Positions 1 through 8,244 of a stretch of 64,000 nucleotides of DNA are shown here, piece after piece (position 1 is the stretch's first letter; each line of letters begins with the position of its first letter). The notes below the pieces were generated by a model. The model did no database searches. It had not been told where the DNA came from and was given only the letters and a program-made list of their open reading frames with translations. This DNA is from Selenomonas sp. WCT3. Its GTDB lineage: Bacteria > Bacillota > Negativicutes > Selenomonadales > Selenomonadaceae. A program made the translations under genes and the position numbers. The DNA is taken from contig FNCM01000005.1 of assembly GCA_900100835.1 (NCBI GenBank), forward strand, positions 1-64,000, written 5' to 3'.

Positions 1-107
1 TCTACTTGTAATAATGCTGCTGCTTCACTACGTGTCATTCTACCTGAGAGGCATTTCTGGGTAACTCTGGTTTTCTCTTCTGCTGTTGCTTTTTGCTTAT
101 GAGGCAT
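1..107 (-). mobile_element. 5' end of an IS transposase gene (partial)
   Basis: The minus strand reads from an ATG at 107 into the window edge (35 codons) with no stop. The peptide begins MPHKQKATAEEKTR and continues with a Lys/Arg-rich segment ending in SEAAALLQV, which resembles the N-terminal helix-turn-helix of IS3-type or related transposases. A GGGGGAG ribosome site lies just upstream. The element would extend beyond position 1. The exact IS family cannot be assigned from 35 residues. It lies next to a truncated DUF1016 gene, so insertion may have contributed to that truncation. Confidence 0.55.
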
Positions 108-336
108 GAAAAACTCCCCCTATGATGACAGTTTTATTTTTTACTGTCTCTCATAAGGGGAGCATATCATATTTCCCGAAAGGGATTTCTATGTAATCGG
201 AGGGTCACAGTCCCTCCGCAGAGGGCTAACCGCTTCCTGTGTGATAGCACCACGGATATTATAACACAAAGAGCGTTTCGATGTCACGATAACTACAACA
301 TCGAAACGCTCTTCTATTTTTTATAAGTCTTCTGCA
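108..336. other. Gene-free stretch with three hairpins beside the IS fragment
   Basis: No coding region is supported here. It holds GACAGT/ACTGTC inverted repeats (127-132/143-148) that may belong to the IS end, a 7-bp CGGAGGG/CCCTCCG hairpin (198-218), and a perfect 16-bp inverted repeat AAGAGCGTTTCGATGT (269-284/298-313) followed by a T-rich run on the plus strand. The long hairpin is probably the original terminator of the minus-strand defence operon, possibly bidirectional. Confidence 0.5.
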
Positions 337-699
337 TCAAAACGCCCTAGCCTTAGAATCCACTACCCGCATTAGCATACGATAATGCGTCCAGCTCAAA
401 TTGCTACGCAGTGCGTAGCGATTTGGAAAGCACCGATAAAACTGCCGCATATTCCGCAAATTGGCATAAGAATAACCTTTGCCAAATTCAGCCGTCAGCT
501 TAGCGGAAACTTGTTGCAAAACTCCTTTTCCGTACTCTGCATGCTGGCCATCACAGGCCTTATCCAACTGCTGACCAATCTCCCAATATATCTGCACCAT
601 GCCAGCATTTACTGTCTGCTGTACCTTATGCTGTACATGAATTATACTTTGTCGGATTTCGCCGTAAATATCCTGCGATACCTTCTCGATTTCATTCAT
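337..699 (-). pseudogene. DUF1016 (YhcG-type) N-terminal domain, truncated
   Basis: The 120-residue product matches the DUF1016 N-terminal domain: an N-terminal helical part, then YWEIGQQL, GKGYSYANLRNMRQFY and LSWTHYRMLMRV. Full-length relatives are about 330-350 residues and carry a C-terminal PDDEXK nuclease-like domain. Here the frame stops right after SKARAF, where the nuclease half should begin, and then runs into the hairpin/IS region. DUF1016 genes are often found in type I restriction loci, which fits the hsdS gene just upstream. It is probably a relic, although a stand-alone N-terminal domain cannot be ruled out. The ribosome site is a G-rich run before the ATG. Confidence 0.75.
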
Positions 700-720
700 A
701 CCAATTCCCCCCCAATGCCT

Positions 721-1935
721 TTATTTCTTTGGAAACATATTTTGCAACATATATTTCTTGATTTCTTTAAGGGTGTCACACTTACGCTGGTGAAGGGCGA
801 TAAGACTATCGAGATTGGAAAAATATGTACCAATTCGCTCCTGTTCCTTCAACGTAGGCAACATAATAGAAATATTTTCAACATCAGAAGAGTTATAAGA
901 AGGCAACGCACCAACTTGTGTTAACTTTGCTAAATCTAATGTTTCAAACAATGTTTTCCCAAAATCATAATCCCATGTATTCTTAGTAAAAATATATGCC
1001 ATTGTATTATTGTCAAGTAAAAACGGCGTCTTTACTAATCGCTTACGGTTAAGCATAACAGCCGCCCCAACTTTAGCAAAGAAAATAGCTGGTACTTGGT
1101 CAATTACATTCCATCTTTTCCGTTCAATTTGTTCTTTGTTAACATAATTATTCGCTTTTACAAGTTCATTCTCATTACCATCTATATTCATATCCGAAAC
1201 TTTGAAAAAAGGAATTCCGCTTGTACCGCCTTGTTCTGCGTCAGGAAAACCAACCCCCGACCTTGCAGAACCGACATCTCCCAGCTTATGCTGTTCCCAA
1301 TCGCCAGTAAATCCAGCAAAGCGAATCTCTGGAACTTTTTCTCCTTTTTTCGGAAACATTTTTTGAAGCATATACTTCTTTACTTTTTTCAGTTCATCAC
1401 ACTTACGCTGATGAAGGGTGATAAGGTTATCCATCTGCTCTACAAATTCCCCTATCCTGCGTTGCTCTGACAGGTCAGCAGGCATATTTATCTTGCTGTT
1501 CAGTATGTTGTCGTTATACAGGTGCTTAACCGTAGAGCCTTCAATGAGCCAGTCAATGACCTGGTAGTAGGCTTTCAGATACTTCTTGGCCACCCTGCCG
1601 TCAGTATGGAGCCACACAACATTGGAATCCTGAAAATACTCGTCTTCGCCAGTATATTCAGCGGTTCTTCCAACGCTGCCAACCGCCGAAATAAGAATAT
1701 CCCCAACTTCAGGATAAGGATACGCTGCCCTAAACTCCTCGAACAGTTCCCTAGAGATATATGCATCAGCCTGCAAGCCAATGGTTCCGTTCTTGTAAAA
1801 AGGTATCTCCCCAACCTCACTGGTTTGCTCCTTGAATACACGCTTGCAGGTTTGTATAGTCCCCAAATCACCCAACTTCCGCTGTTCCCAATCGTCCGTA
1901 TATCCTTGAAACCGTATATTCGGTACTTTCGCCAT
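721..1935 (-). CDS. hsdS: Type I restriction-modification specificity subunit
   Basis: HsdS sets the DNA target of the type I methyltransferase. The 404-residue product shows the classic two-repeat design. VPNIRFQGYTDDWEQRKLGD opens target-recognition domain 1, a helical spacer LHQRKCDELKKVKKYML with MFPKK ends it near residue 200, and then VPEIRFAGFTGDWEQHKLGD opens domain 2. A second copy of the spacer (LHQRKCDTLKEIKKYMLQ) closes the protein. I chose the ATG at 1935 because AAGGAGG sits 7-8 nt upstream; an ATG at 1941 overlaps the Fic stop but leaves almost no spacing. It is the last intact gene of the hsd operon. Confidence 0.93.
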   Translation of the reverse strand: MAKVPNIRFQGYTDDWEQRKLGDLGTIQTCKRVFKEQTSEVGEIPFYKNGTIGLQADAYISRELFEEFRAAYPYPEVGDILISAVGSVGRTAEYTGEDEYFQDSNVVWLHTDGRVAKKYLKAYYQVIDWLIEGSTVKHLYNDNILNSKINMPADLSEQRRIGEFVEQMDNLITLHQRKCDELKKVKKYMLQKMFPKKGEKVPEIRFAGFTGDWEQHKLGDVGSARSGVGFPDAEQGGTSGIPFFKVSDMNIDGNENELVKANNYVNKEQIERKRWNVIDQVPAIFFAKVGAAVMLNRKRLVKTPFLLDNNTMAYIFTKNTWDYDFGKTLFETLDLAKLTQVGALPSYNSSDVENISIMLPTLKEQERIGTYFSNLDSLIALHQRKCDTLKEIKKYMLQNMFPKK

Positions 1936-1937
1936 TC

Positions 1938-3065
1938 TCATCCCTCCTTGACCACAAAGCGATATTTTCCTTTTCCCAAACCATACACACTCTCAATCAA
2001 CTTTGCTTCCAACATCTTTTTTAATAATGTTGTGGCGGGACGTTCTGTGATTGACAAAACTGACAGCACATCGCTACGGCTAAAAATCTTTTCCCTGCCA
2101 AAAGCTTCATACAAGGCAACAATATTATTTTTCGTCCTCTCAGTTCCTTTAACTGTTTTCAGCAACACCAATAGGCTGTTATTCGACTCAATGTGCTGTT
2201 CAATGTGCTGTTTTTTCAATGAATGTGCTGTTTCTGCCTGCCAATCCACATGCAAATAGCGATTTTTCAGCACATTGGCCTCGCCCAGCAAGAGATTGCG
2301 CAAAAACTGCTCGAGATATTCCGTGGTCTCATGGATGCCCTTCTGCAAGTTGTTATAATTGGCGCGAACCAAGGCATTGCGAAAATACCAGGAATGCGCG
2401 GCAAATATATCATTCGTAGCATCGAACCCAAGACTGCGCAAATATTTGATAAAGAACACCGCCGTTGTGCGCGTGTTTCCCTCACCAAATACATGAATCT
2501 GCCAAAGGCGCGCGACAAACTTCGCCAGATGCCTTACGATTTCGCTCATTCCTAAGCCCTCATAGCGAAAATCCTCTTCCATGCGGAAATCGTAATCCAG
2601 CGTAGCATTCAGTTCCAAGGCTCCACCGTAGGTGACCGATGCACCGTTCAACACCCATTCTTTTTTCGTAATATTATAATCACGGATTATTCCTGCATGG
2701 GAAAATATTCCTGTAAACAGCCGTTTATGAATCGCAAGATATTGCGCTGGGGAGAACACAAAGGAATCCTCGGCCAGAATTTCTGTAATCCTCGCCGCAA
2801 CCTTATCGGCTTCCTCGGTGCGCTCTGGTGCGCTTTGGGCCCGGTCTTGTTTATAATAGCTGTCGATAAGTTCTTGAGCCTCACCTATGCTGATACGTCC
2901 TTCGATATTATCCTGCGCCGTTGCCAGCAGATAGTCTGAGGTTTGCAGGTTATCCACCTTCTGCAACCCAATGGCCGTTTGCCATGCATAGGCTTTGGCA
3001 ACCTTATCCGGCTCCCCAGACTTATAATAGCTGGCAAACGGATCTTTATTTTCCGTGTCACCCAT
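1938..3065 (-). CDS. Fic-domain protein between hsdM and hsdS
   Basis: Fic proteins usually transfer AMP or another nucleotide moiety onto target proteins. The 375-residue product has the Fic helix motif HVFGEGNTR at about 191-199; the usual HPFxxGNGR has Val for Pro and Thr for the last Gly here. An upstream NIEGR segment near residue 52 resembles the inhibitory helix of class II Fic proteins, and the C-terminal 90 residues look like a winged-helix domain (FSRSDVLSVLSITERPATTLLKKML). The start at 3065 overlaps the hsdM stop by 8 nt (ATGGGTGA), which implies translational coupling. Its position inside an hsdM-hsdS operon is known in other bacteria, but the role there is not settled. Confidence 0.88.
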   Translation of the reverse strand: MGDTENKDPFASYYKSGEPDKVAKAYAWQTAIGLQKVDNLQTSDYLLATAQDNIEGRISIGEAQELIDSYYKQDRAQSAPERTEEADKVAARITEILAEDSFVFSPAQYLAIHKRLFTGIFSHAGIIRDYNITKKEWVLNGASVTYGGALELNATLDYDFRMEEDFRYEGLGMSEIVRHLAKFVARLWQIHVFGEGNTRTTAVFFIKYLRSLGFDATNDIFAAHSWYFRNALVRANYNNLQKGIHETTEYLEQFLRNLLLGEANVLKNRYLHVDWQAETAHSLKKQHIEQHIESNNSLLVLLKTVKGTERTKNNIVALYEAFGREKIFSRSDVLSVLSITERPATTLLKKMLEAKLIESVYGLGKGKYRFVVKEG

Positions 3066-4683
3066 TTGGCGTTTCCTCCTGCAGCACGTTAAGGAACTCG
3101 GCCAGAGCGTCTTGGGTCTCACTATCTTGACAAGTCAAATTCGTTGACAGGTCAAAAAGATCCCTCGTCGCCTGCTGAATGTCTGCATCAAGCGCCCGCA
3201 TTTCGGCACACACCGCCTTGAGGTCGACTTCGGGCTCTGGCTCGCTGGTATCCACATAGCGCGGGATATTGAGGTTATAATCATTTTCCTTGATTTCTTC
3301 ATAGGTAGCCAGATGGGCAAACTTGTCCACATCCTTGCGCTCATTATAAGCCGCCATAATTTTGTCAATGTGCTCCGCATCCATGAAGTTCTGCGCCTTT
3401 TCCTTGCGAAACTCCTTTGACGCGTCAATAAAGAGCACATCACGGCTCACATGGTCTTTTTTCAGCACGATAATGCAGGTCGGTATGCCCGTGCTGAAGA
3501 AAATCCCAGCAGGCAGGCCGATAACGGCGTAAATATTGCCATCTTCCAGCAAATGCTTGCGTATTGTCCCTTCCGCCGCCCCGCGGAACAATACACCATG
3601 AGGCAAGATAATACCCATGGTGCCGTTTTCCTTCAGATGATAAAAGCCATGAAGCAAGAAGGCAAAATCCGCCTTGGACTTCGGCGCGAGCTTCTCATAC
3701 CGCTGGAACCGCGGGTCAGTCAAAAAGCCTGCCGCCGCACTCCAATGCTGGCTATAGGGAGGATTCATACATACTCCGTCATAGTTCGTCGGCTCCTCCG
3801 TCGGCCAGTCAGCCCCCAAGGTATCGCCATTACGGAAATGCTGATACTGGAACGGCACATTATGCAGAATCATATTCATGCGGGCCAAGTTGTAGGTGGT
3901 ATGGGAGATTTCCTGCCCGAAGAACTGGATGCCATTGCGGCAGTCCTCGTTGATATAACTGCGGGCATGCAACAGCAAAGAACCAGACCCCATGCACGGA
4001 TCATAAATGGAAAAAGCAGGCTCCCCCTCCTTGCCTTTGGTTACAATACGCGTGATAAGCTCCGAAACAGCCTGCGGGGTATAGAACTCGCCGGCCTTTT
4101 TCCCGGAACCGGCGGCAAACTGGCCAATCAGATATTCGTAAGCATCCCCCAAGGCATCCGCGCCATACTGGGTGAAGTCAATATGTGCGAGCTCCTTCAT
4201 CACATCCGAAAGCATCGCATTGCGCTTGGCTGGCGTAGTGCCCAGACTCTTGGAGTCAATATCAAAGTCCTCGAATAAATCCTCATAAAGCTTCTGCCCA
4301 CGGATGGCCTCGCCGCCCTGCTCCACATCACGCATCGCCTGACGCAGATGGTCGGTGGTAAAGGTCTTGTTGTTGATTTCATTATATAAAGCCGTAAAAG
4401 TATACTGCGGCTCAATAGCAAAGCTGTAATTTTCCTCCAGCTCCGCCTTCAAATCCTCCCAATCCTCACTCTGCCGCGCTTCCTCATAAAGCTGCTGCGC
4501 CTCATCCAAGCTCTCCGGCTTCCGATCCTCCAACAGGTCAACCACAGCATAAAGCTGACGGTCAGACAGATACTTATAGAAAATCAACCCCAGCAAATAA
4601 TCCTTATACTCATCCGCACTCATCGTACTGCGCATAACATTAGCGGCACTCCAAAGCGCCTGATTCAATTCCTGTGATGACAT
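3058..4683 (-). CDS. hsdM: Type I restriction-modification DNA methyltransferase subunit
   Basis: HsdM is the SAM-dependent N6-adenine methyltransferase of a type I system and works as M2S1 with HsdS. The 541-residue product has an N-terminal helical HsdM_N domain (about 1-150), the SAM-binding motif YDPCMGSGSLLL near residue 226 and the catalytic NPPY near 307. The ATG at 4683 is preferred because AGAGGG lies just upstream; a GTG at 4701 is in frame but has no ribosome site. Three TTGAC-NN-GTCAA palindromes lie inside the gene. No hsdR accompanies it in the window, so it may act only as a methylase here or share a distant HsdR. Confidence 0.94.
   Translation of the reverse strand: MSSQELNQALWSAANVMRSTMSADEYKDYLLGLIFYKYLSDRQLYAVVDLLEDRKPESLDEAQQLYEEARQSEDWEDLKAELEENYSFAIEPQYTFTALYNEINNKTFTTDHLRQAMRDVEQGGEAIRGQKLYEDLFEDFDIDSKSLGTTPAKRNAMLSDVMKELAHIDFTQYGADALGDAYEYLIGQFAAGSGKKAGEFYTPQAVSELITRIVTKGKEGEPAFSIYDPCMGSGSLLLHARSYINEDCRNGIQFFGQEISHTTYNLARMNMILHNVPFQYQHFRNGDTLGADWPTEEPTNYDGVCMNPPYSQHWSAAAGFLTDPRFQRYEKLAPKSKADFAFLLHGFYHLKENGTMGIILPHGVLFRGAAEGTIRKHLLEDGNIYAVIGLPAGIFFSTGIPTCIIVLKKDHVSRDVLFIDASKEFRKEKAQNFMDAEHIDKIMAAYNERKDVDKFAHLATYEEIKENDYNLNIPRYVDTSEPEPEVDLKAVCAEMRALDADIQQATRDLFDLSTNLTCQDSETQDALAEFLNVLQEETPNG
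3127..3155. repeat. Two TTGAC-NN-GTCAA palindromes in hsdM
   Basis: Exact copies of the dispersed 12-mer lie at 3127-3138 (centre AA) and 3144-3155 (centre AG), only 5 bp apart and inside the 3' coding part of hsdM. Confidence 0.7.
3417..3428. repeat. TTGAC-NN-GTCAA palindrome in hsdM
   Basis: Third hsdM copy of the dispersed palindrome, centre GC; it encodes part of an IDASKEF segment. Confidence 0.65.
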
Positions 4684-4730
4684 ATATCCCTCTTCAATCA
4701 CTATTTTTTTATTTTATTTCCAAAGACCGA

Positions 4731-6458
4731 CTACACACAAACTTCTTTTATAAACTCTTTAATATTATTATAAACTTCATCATGTAAGTCTGGATATTTC
4801 TCAAGAACACTATTAGCCCATTCAGGACCATGTCCACCAACTTCTTTTATAAAACATTCAAGCTCTCCAACCGGAACAATAAATATTCCTTTCTCCTTTA
4901 ATTTTTTATTCATCTTTTTAAATCTTTCTGTCGCATCCCCTCCTGGCAATGCTGAAATTCCTCCTCTTTTTATCTCATTCCATTTCGAAGGTACTCTAAT
5001 AGCTTCCTGAATTTTTCTAATATCACTCTTCGATAAGTAATCTCCCTTTGATTCCTTGAGAACCTTATCGATACAGGACTCAAAATCACATAATTTAACA
5101 CCTTTTATAGAACTACTAACATTAGAAACTACCACATTATATAGAGGTTCTATATAATCCCACTCCATATCAAAAGCTTCTATAATCCCCTTAAATACTT
5201 TTTCATCATTTAAAACATCTATATCAGGGACTAGTTTTACAGAAACATCAAGTGAGCGAAGTGCCTTTGCAATCTTCGCCATTCGTTGTTTACCTCCACA
5301 ATGAATAAACAATGTCTCCGAATAGCGTCCTTCTAATCGCTTAACATAATCATCGATTATTGAATACATTTTACAATCAGAATCACTTTCACACAATACT
5401 ACCTCTCTATGAAATAAGCTTTTCATAATATTAGAATATTTCAATAAAGGGTCATTCCAAACACTAGAAAAAGTATCATTATCCAGTATAGAAAAAGAAT
5501 TAGAATCTTCCATTCTCGTTATTCTGACAATTTTCACTCTTTCCGGGCATACATCCAATAGACCTTTAATTAACTCTTCACTATGCGTTGATATAAATGC
5601 TTGTTGATTGTGCCGCAATGTCTTTCCAATTATTTTTCCCATAATATTAGCCTGCGGCGGATGTAAAAAAGACTCTGGTTCATCAATCAAAAAAGTACGA
5701 TAGTAATCTATCATCAAATATAACAATATCCCTGTAAAGCTCTTTATACCATCTCCTTGATTTTGCACTTGCTTATACGTATCCAATACAGCCGCATAAG
5801 CTTCTTGACGTTCTTGCTCATCAAGATAATCCCCACTTAAATTCACAGCTTCACCTATACACAATGGGATATTACCACCATTTAACGTATACGGAATTAA
5901 TTCTCTATCAAAAGCCTGTTTAAAATTATCACTTAACCACTTTCTATATTCGTGGTTAAATGCCGCATAATGTATAGGGCTGGTTTTTATTTCATGACGA
6001 TTAGTTAATGGGGCAGGATTGCTAATTACTAATCTTTGTAAAGTATCCAAGTATGCTACAAACAATGGTCTAACAGACCCAAAATGCTTCTCCGAGCTGA
6101 AATCTGGTATTGAATATGTGTTAACGTTGAATCCAAAGCCAGAATAATTTTTAGATAGTCCACAATCACTCACTTTAGAAACGGACTCTAATAATTCTTT
6201 TACATCCCCATTTTGTATAGAGATTTCTATATCATTAACAACAACAGTATTTTTCTTTGCATCACATAATTCATAAATATCTTTTAACGATTGACTTTTG
6301 CCTGCATTATTAGGGCCAACGAAAATAACTATATCATTTTCTTCTACTTCTAGTTCAGTCCCGTTATTAAAAATTATTTTTGAAATATATCCGCCATAGT
6401 TATTACTCTTTTGGGATATAATCTCATCTTCCGTCATATCATTAACATTCGCACTCAC
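4731..6458 (-). CDS. OLD-like ATPase with C-terminal TOPRIM nuclease domain
   Basis: The 575-residue protein joins an ABC/SMC-type ATPase to a TOPRIM domain, the layout of OLD-family (and GajA-type) nucleases. Visible motifs are Walker A GPNNAGKS (48-55), Walker B LIDEPESFLHP (about 257), the switch histidine in STHSEEL (about 290), and a TOPRIM-like pair: Glu in VVLCESDSD (about 357) and DID in LVPDIDVL (412-414). No UvrD-like GajB partner is adjacent, so this is not a standard Gabija locus. It lies 47 bp upstream of hsdM on the same strand and is AT-richer than hsdM, suggesting separate acquisition. Anti-phage function is an inference from family and context. Confidence 0.85.
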   Translation of the reverse strand: MSANVNDMTEDEIISQKSNNYGGYISKIIFNNGTELEVEENDIVIFVGPNNAGKSQSLKDIYELCDAKKNTVVVNDIEISIQNGDVKELLESVSKVSDCGLSKNYSGFGFNVNTYSIPDFSSEKHFGSVRPLFVAYLDTLQRLVISNPAPLTNRHEIKTSPIHYAAFNHEYRKWLSDNFKQAFDRELIPYTLNGGNIPLCIGEAVNLSGDYLDEQERQEAYAAVLDTYKQVQNQGDGIKSFTGILLYLMIDYYRTFLIDEPESFLHPPQANIMGKIIGKTLRHNQQAFISTHSEELIKGLLDVCPERVKIVRITRMEDSNSFSILDNDTFSSVWNDPLLKYSNIMKSLFHREVVLCESDSDCKMYSIIDDYVKRLEGRYSETLFIHCGGKQRMAKIAKALRSLDVSVKLVPDIDVLNDEKVFKGIIEAFDMEWDYIEPLYNVVVSNVSSSIKGVKLCDFESCIDKVLKESKGDYLSKSDIRKIQEAIRVPSKWNEIKRGGISALPGGDATERFKKMNKKLKEKGIFIVPVGELECFIKEVGGHGPEWANSVLEKYPDLHDEVYNNIKEFIKEVCV

Positions 6459-6531
6459 TTATTCCATTCCTTTCCCATAGATATCATACATTTTCTCTTT
6501 ACAATTCTTATTTTTCCATCATAAACATGTA

Positions 6532-7950
6532 TTATTCTGTAATTTCCCAATATCCTCCACGAGCAGCACCATACCTAATAAGGAGCCCCTTCTCCCGCAG
6601 CGCTTTAATATTTCTTTCTGTTGTCCGCTTGGAAACGCCTAGTAATTCTGCTAATTGTGTTGCAGAGATGGTATTGTCAGCTTTTATGGCTTCAATAATC
6701 TTCTCCTGTATATTACCGCCAATCACCGCCATTTCACCGTCATTCACCGCCACTTCACCGTCATTTGCAACATTATCGCTGTTATTCTGCCCCTCACCGT
6801 AATTCAAATTATACAACGTCAGCAAAAAATCTCTATGTTCTGCCATAAATTTCGGCATCAAATCTGCTGTCGTATGCTCTTGGAAATCGTAGTCTTCCAG
6901 TATTTTCTTGAAGCCGCTGCCTCTGCGCTCCATTAGTTGCAACCTGCTAAACACATCAGCCAGAACTGGATTCCTGCGCTGGGACGATATATGCCGTAGG
7001 TCGCGGCCTTCTAACGACGAGCCATCTACCATTCCACCGGGAGAATAAATCTCCAGACGGTCATCAAAGATATCAATATGGACTTCACTGCCCACTATCA
7101 GATAGTCGCGGTGAATCAAGGCATTGACCAATCCCTCCATCACAGCACGCTTAGGATAGTCCGGATATTCAATCCTATGAGTAGGTGTTTTCCGCCATGC
7201 TTTCCTGTTATGGCGCATGATAAAACTCAGCGCATCTTGATAAAGGGAAATCAATCCACCTGAATACTCCTCATCATCGATGGCATCGATCAAACCAGAT
7301 GCTTTGGATAATCCATTCCATCTGGTACAGAATACCCGCGAATGCCTTACGGGTGATTCATCAGCCAGCAAAGCGCCGGCATTAGTCAGTTTGCCATTGT
7401 AATCAACCAAGCCAAAGGATTCAAAATCTGTTTCCTCAAAAGATTTTCCCGTTCTCTGCTTATATACGGAGCGCAGTTTCGTAAAGGCCATATCTTCAAA
7501 CTTGAACCGGGAAGGCAGACTGTCATAACTCTGCCCACTTCCCCGAATCACCAACTCACGCAGCTGCATGGGATTTGCAGGTACACTCTCATTTCCCAAA
7601 CGCACGAAGGCAACAAGTTGCCCTTCGCCAGAGTAATAATACGGTGTCTCCTCACCGGTCATAACTTCAACAATTATCAGTTCTTTACCTTCCACGGCTT
7701 CAAACGACAATTTGAATTTTGGAATGGGATTCATGCGATTCTTAATCGTCTCACTGATTATTTCCGCATCTGCCCTGGCATTTTCCAGCCCAATTATCGT
7801 ATCATCATCACGAATACCAAAAATCAGCTTACCGCCAAAGGTATTAGCAAATGCACTAATGCTTTTCAACCAGCACTTTGGCTTCTTCACTTCCAAAGAC
7901 TGTTTTTTATCATATTCCGTTGCTTCTCCAATTAAATCTCTAATGTTCAT
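6532..7950 (-). CDS. AlbA_2-domain ATP-binding regulator-like protein
   Basis: The 472-residue product begins with an AlbA_2 (Schlafen-like) domain, about residues 1-130, with the typical SISAFANTFGGKLIFGI and a following GIRDDDTIIGLENA segment. The middle has an HATPase_c_4-type region (ALIHRDYL, LEIYSPGGM, RNPVLADVFSRL) and the C-terminus is a winged helix (ISATQLAELLGVSKRTTERN). Between the last two is a short repeat, NDGEVAVNDGEMAVIGGN, encoded by near-identical tandem 15-24-bp DNA units at about 6722-6770. Such proteins are frequent in defence islands and beside type I systems. It heads the apparent minus-strand operon with OLD, hsdM, fic and hsdS. Confidence 0.85.
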   Translation of the reverse strand: MNIRDLIGEATEYDKKQSLEVKKPKCWLKSISAFANTFGGKLIFGIRDDDTIIGLENARADAEIISETIKNRMNPIPKFKLSFEAVEGKELIIVEVMTGEETPYYYSGEGQLVAFVRLGNESVPANPMQLRELVIRGSGQSYDSLPSRFKFEDMAFTKLRSVYKQRTGKSFEETDFESFGLVDYNGKLTNAGALLADESPVRHSRVFCTRWNGLSKASGLIDAIDDEEYSGGLISLYQDALSFIMRHNRKAWRKTPTHRIEYPDYPKRAVMEGLVNALIHRDYLIVGSEVHIDIFDDRLEIYSPGGMVDGSSLEGRDLRHISSQRRNPVLADVFSRLQLMERRGSGFKKILEDYDFQEHTTADLMPKFMAEHRDFLLTLYNLNYGEGQNNSDNVANDGEVAVNDGEMAVIGGNIQEKIIEAIKADNTISATQLAELLGVSKRTTERNIKALREKGLLIRYGAARGGYWEITE

Positions 7951-8244
7951 AAAATCTATCCCTTGCCCTTCATCCTATCCATTTACTCACGATATAGGCA
8001 ATCCACGCATATAAAGAGTCGGCCATATCGAAATGGCCAACTCCAATTTTTGCTGTTTTTCCAGCACTTATTATTTTATCATAGTTCAGCGTAATATAAC
8101 ACCTTACAGCTCATAATCGAAAAGCAGGCGCCTATTCTAATTTTGCAAAATTGTATGTCGTATATGCAGGTACTAAAAACCACCATGTTGAATTAGAATA
8201 CTATCGACACATGACATATACGCCCGACAAAGGAGCGAAAACCT

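Noticed and set aside
385..924. 179-aa plus-strand open frame over the DUF1016 and hsdS region
   Set aside because: It lies opposite recognised coding sequence, has no ribosome site and no family features.
4731..6458. Gabija GajA
   Set aside because: Length and domains fit, but no GajB helicase gene is adjacent; described as OLD-like instead.
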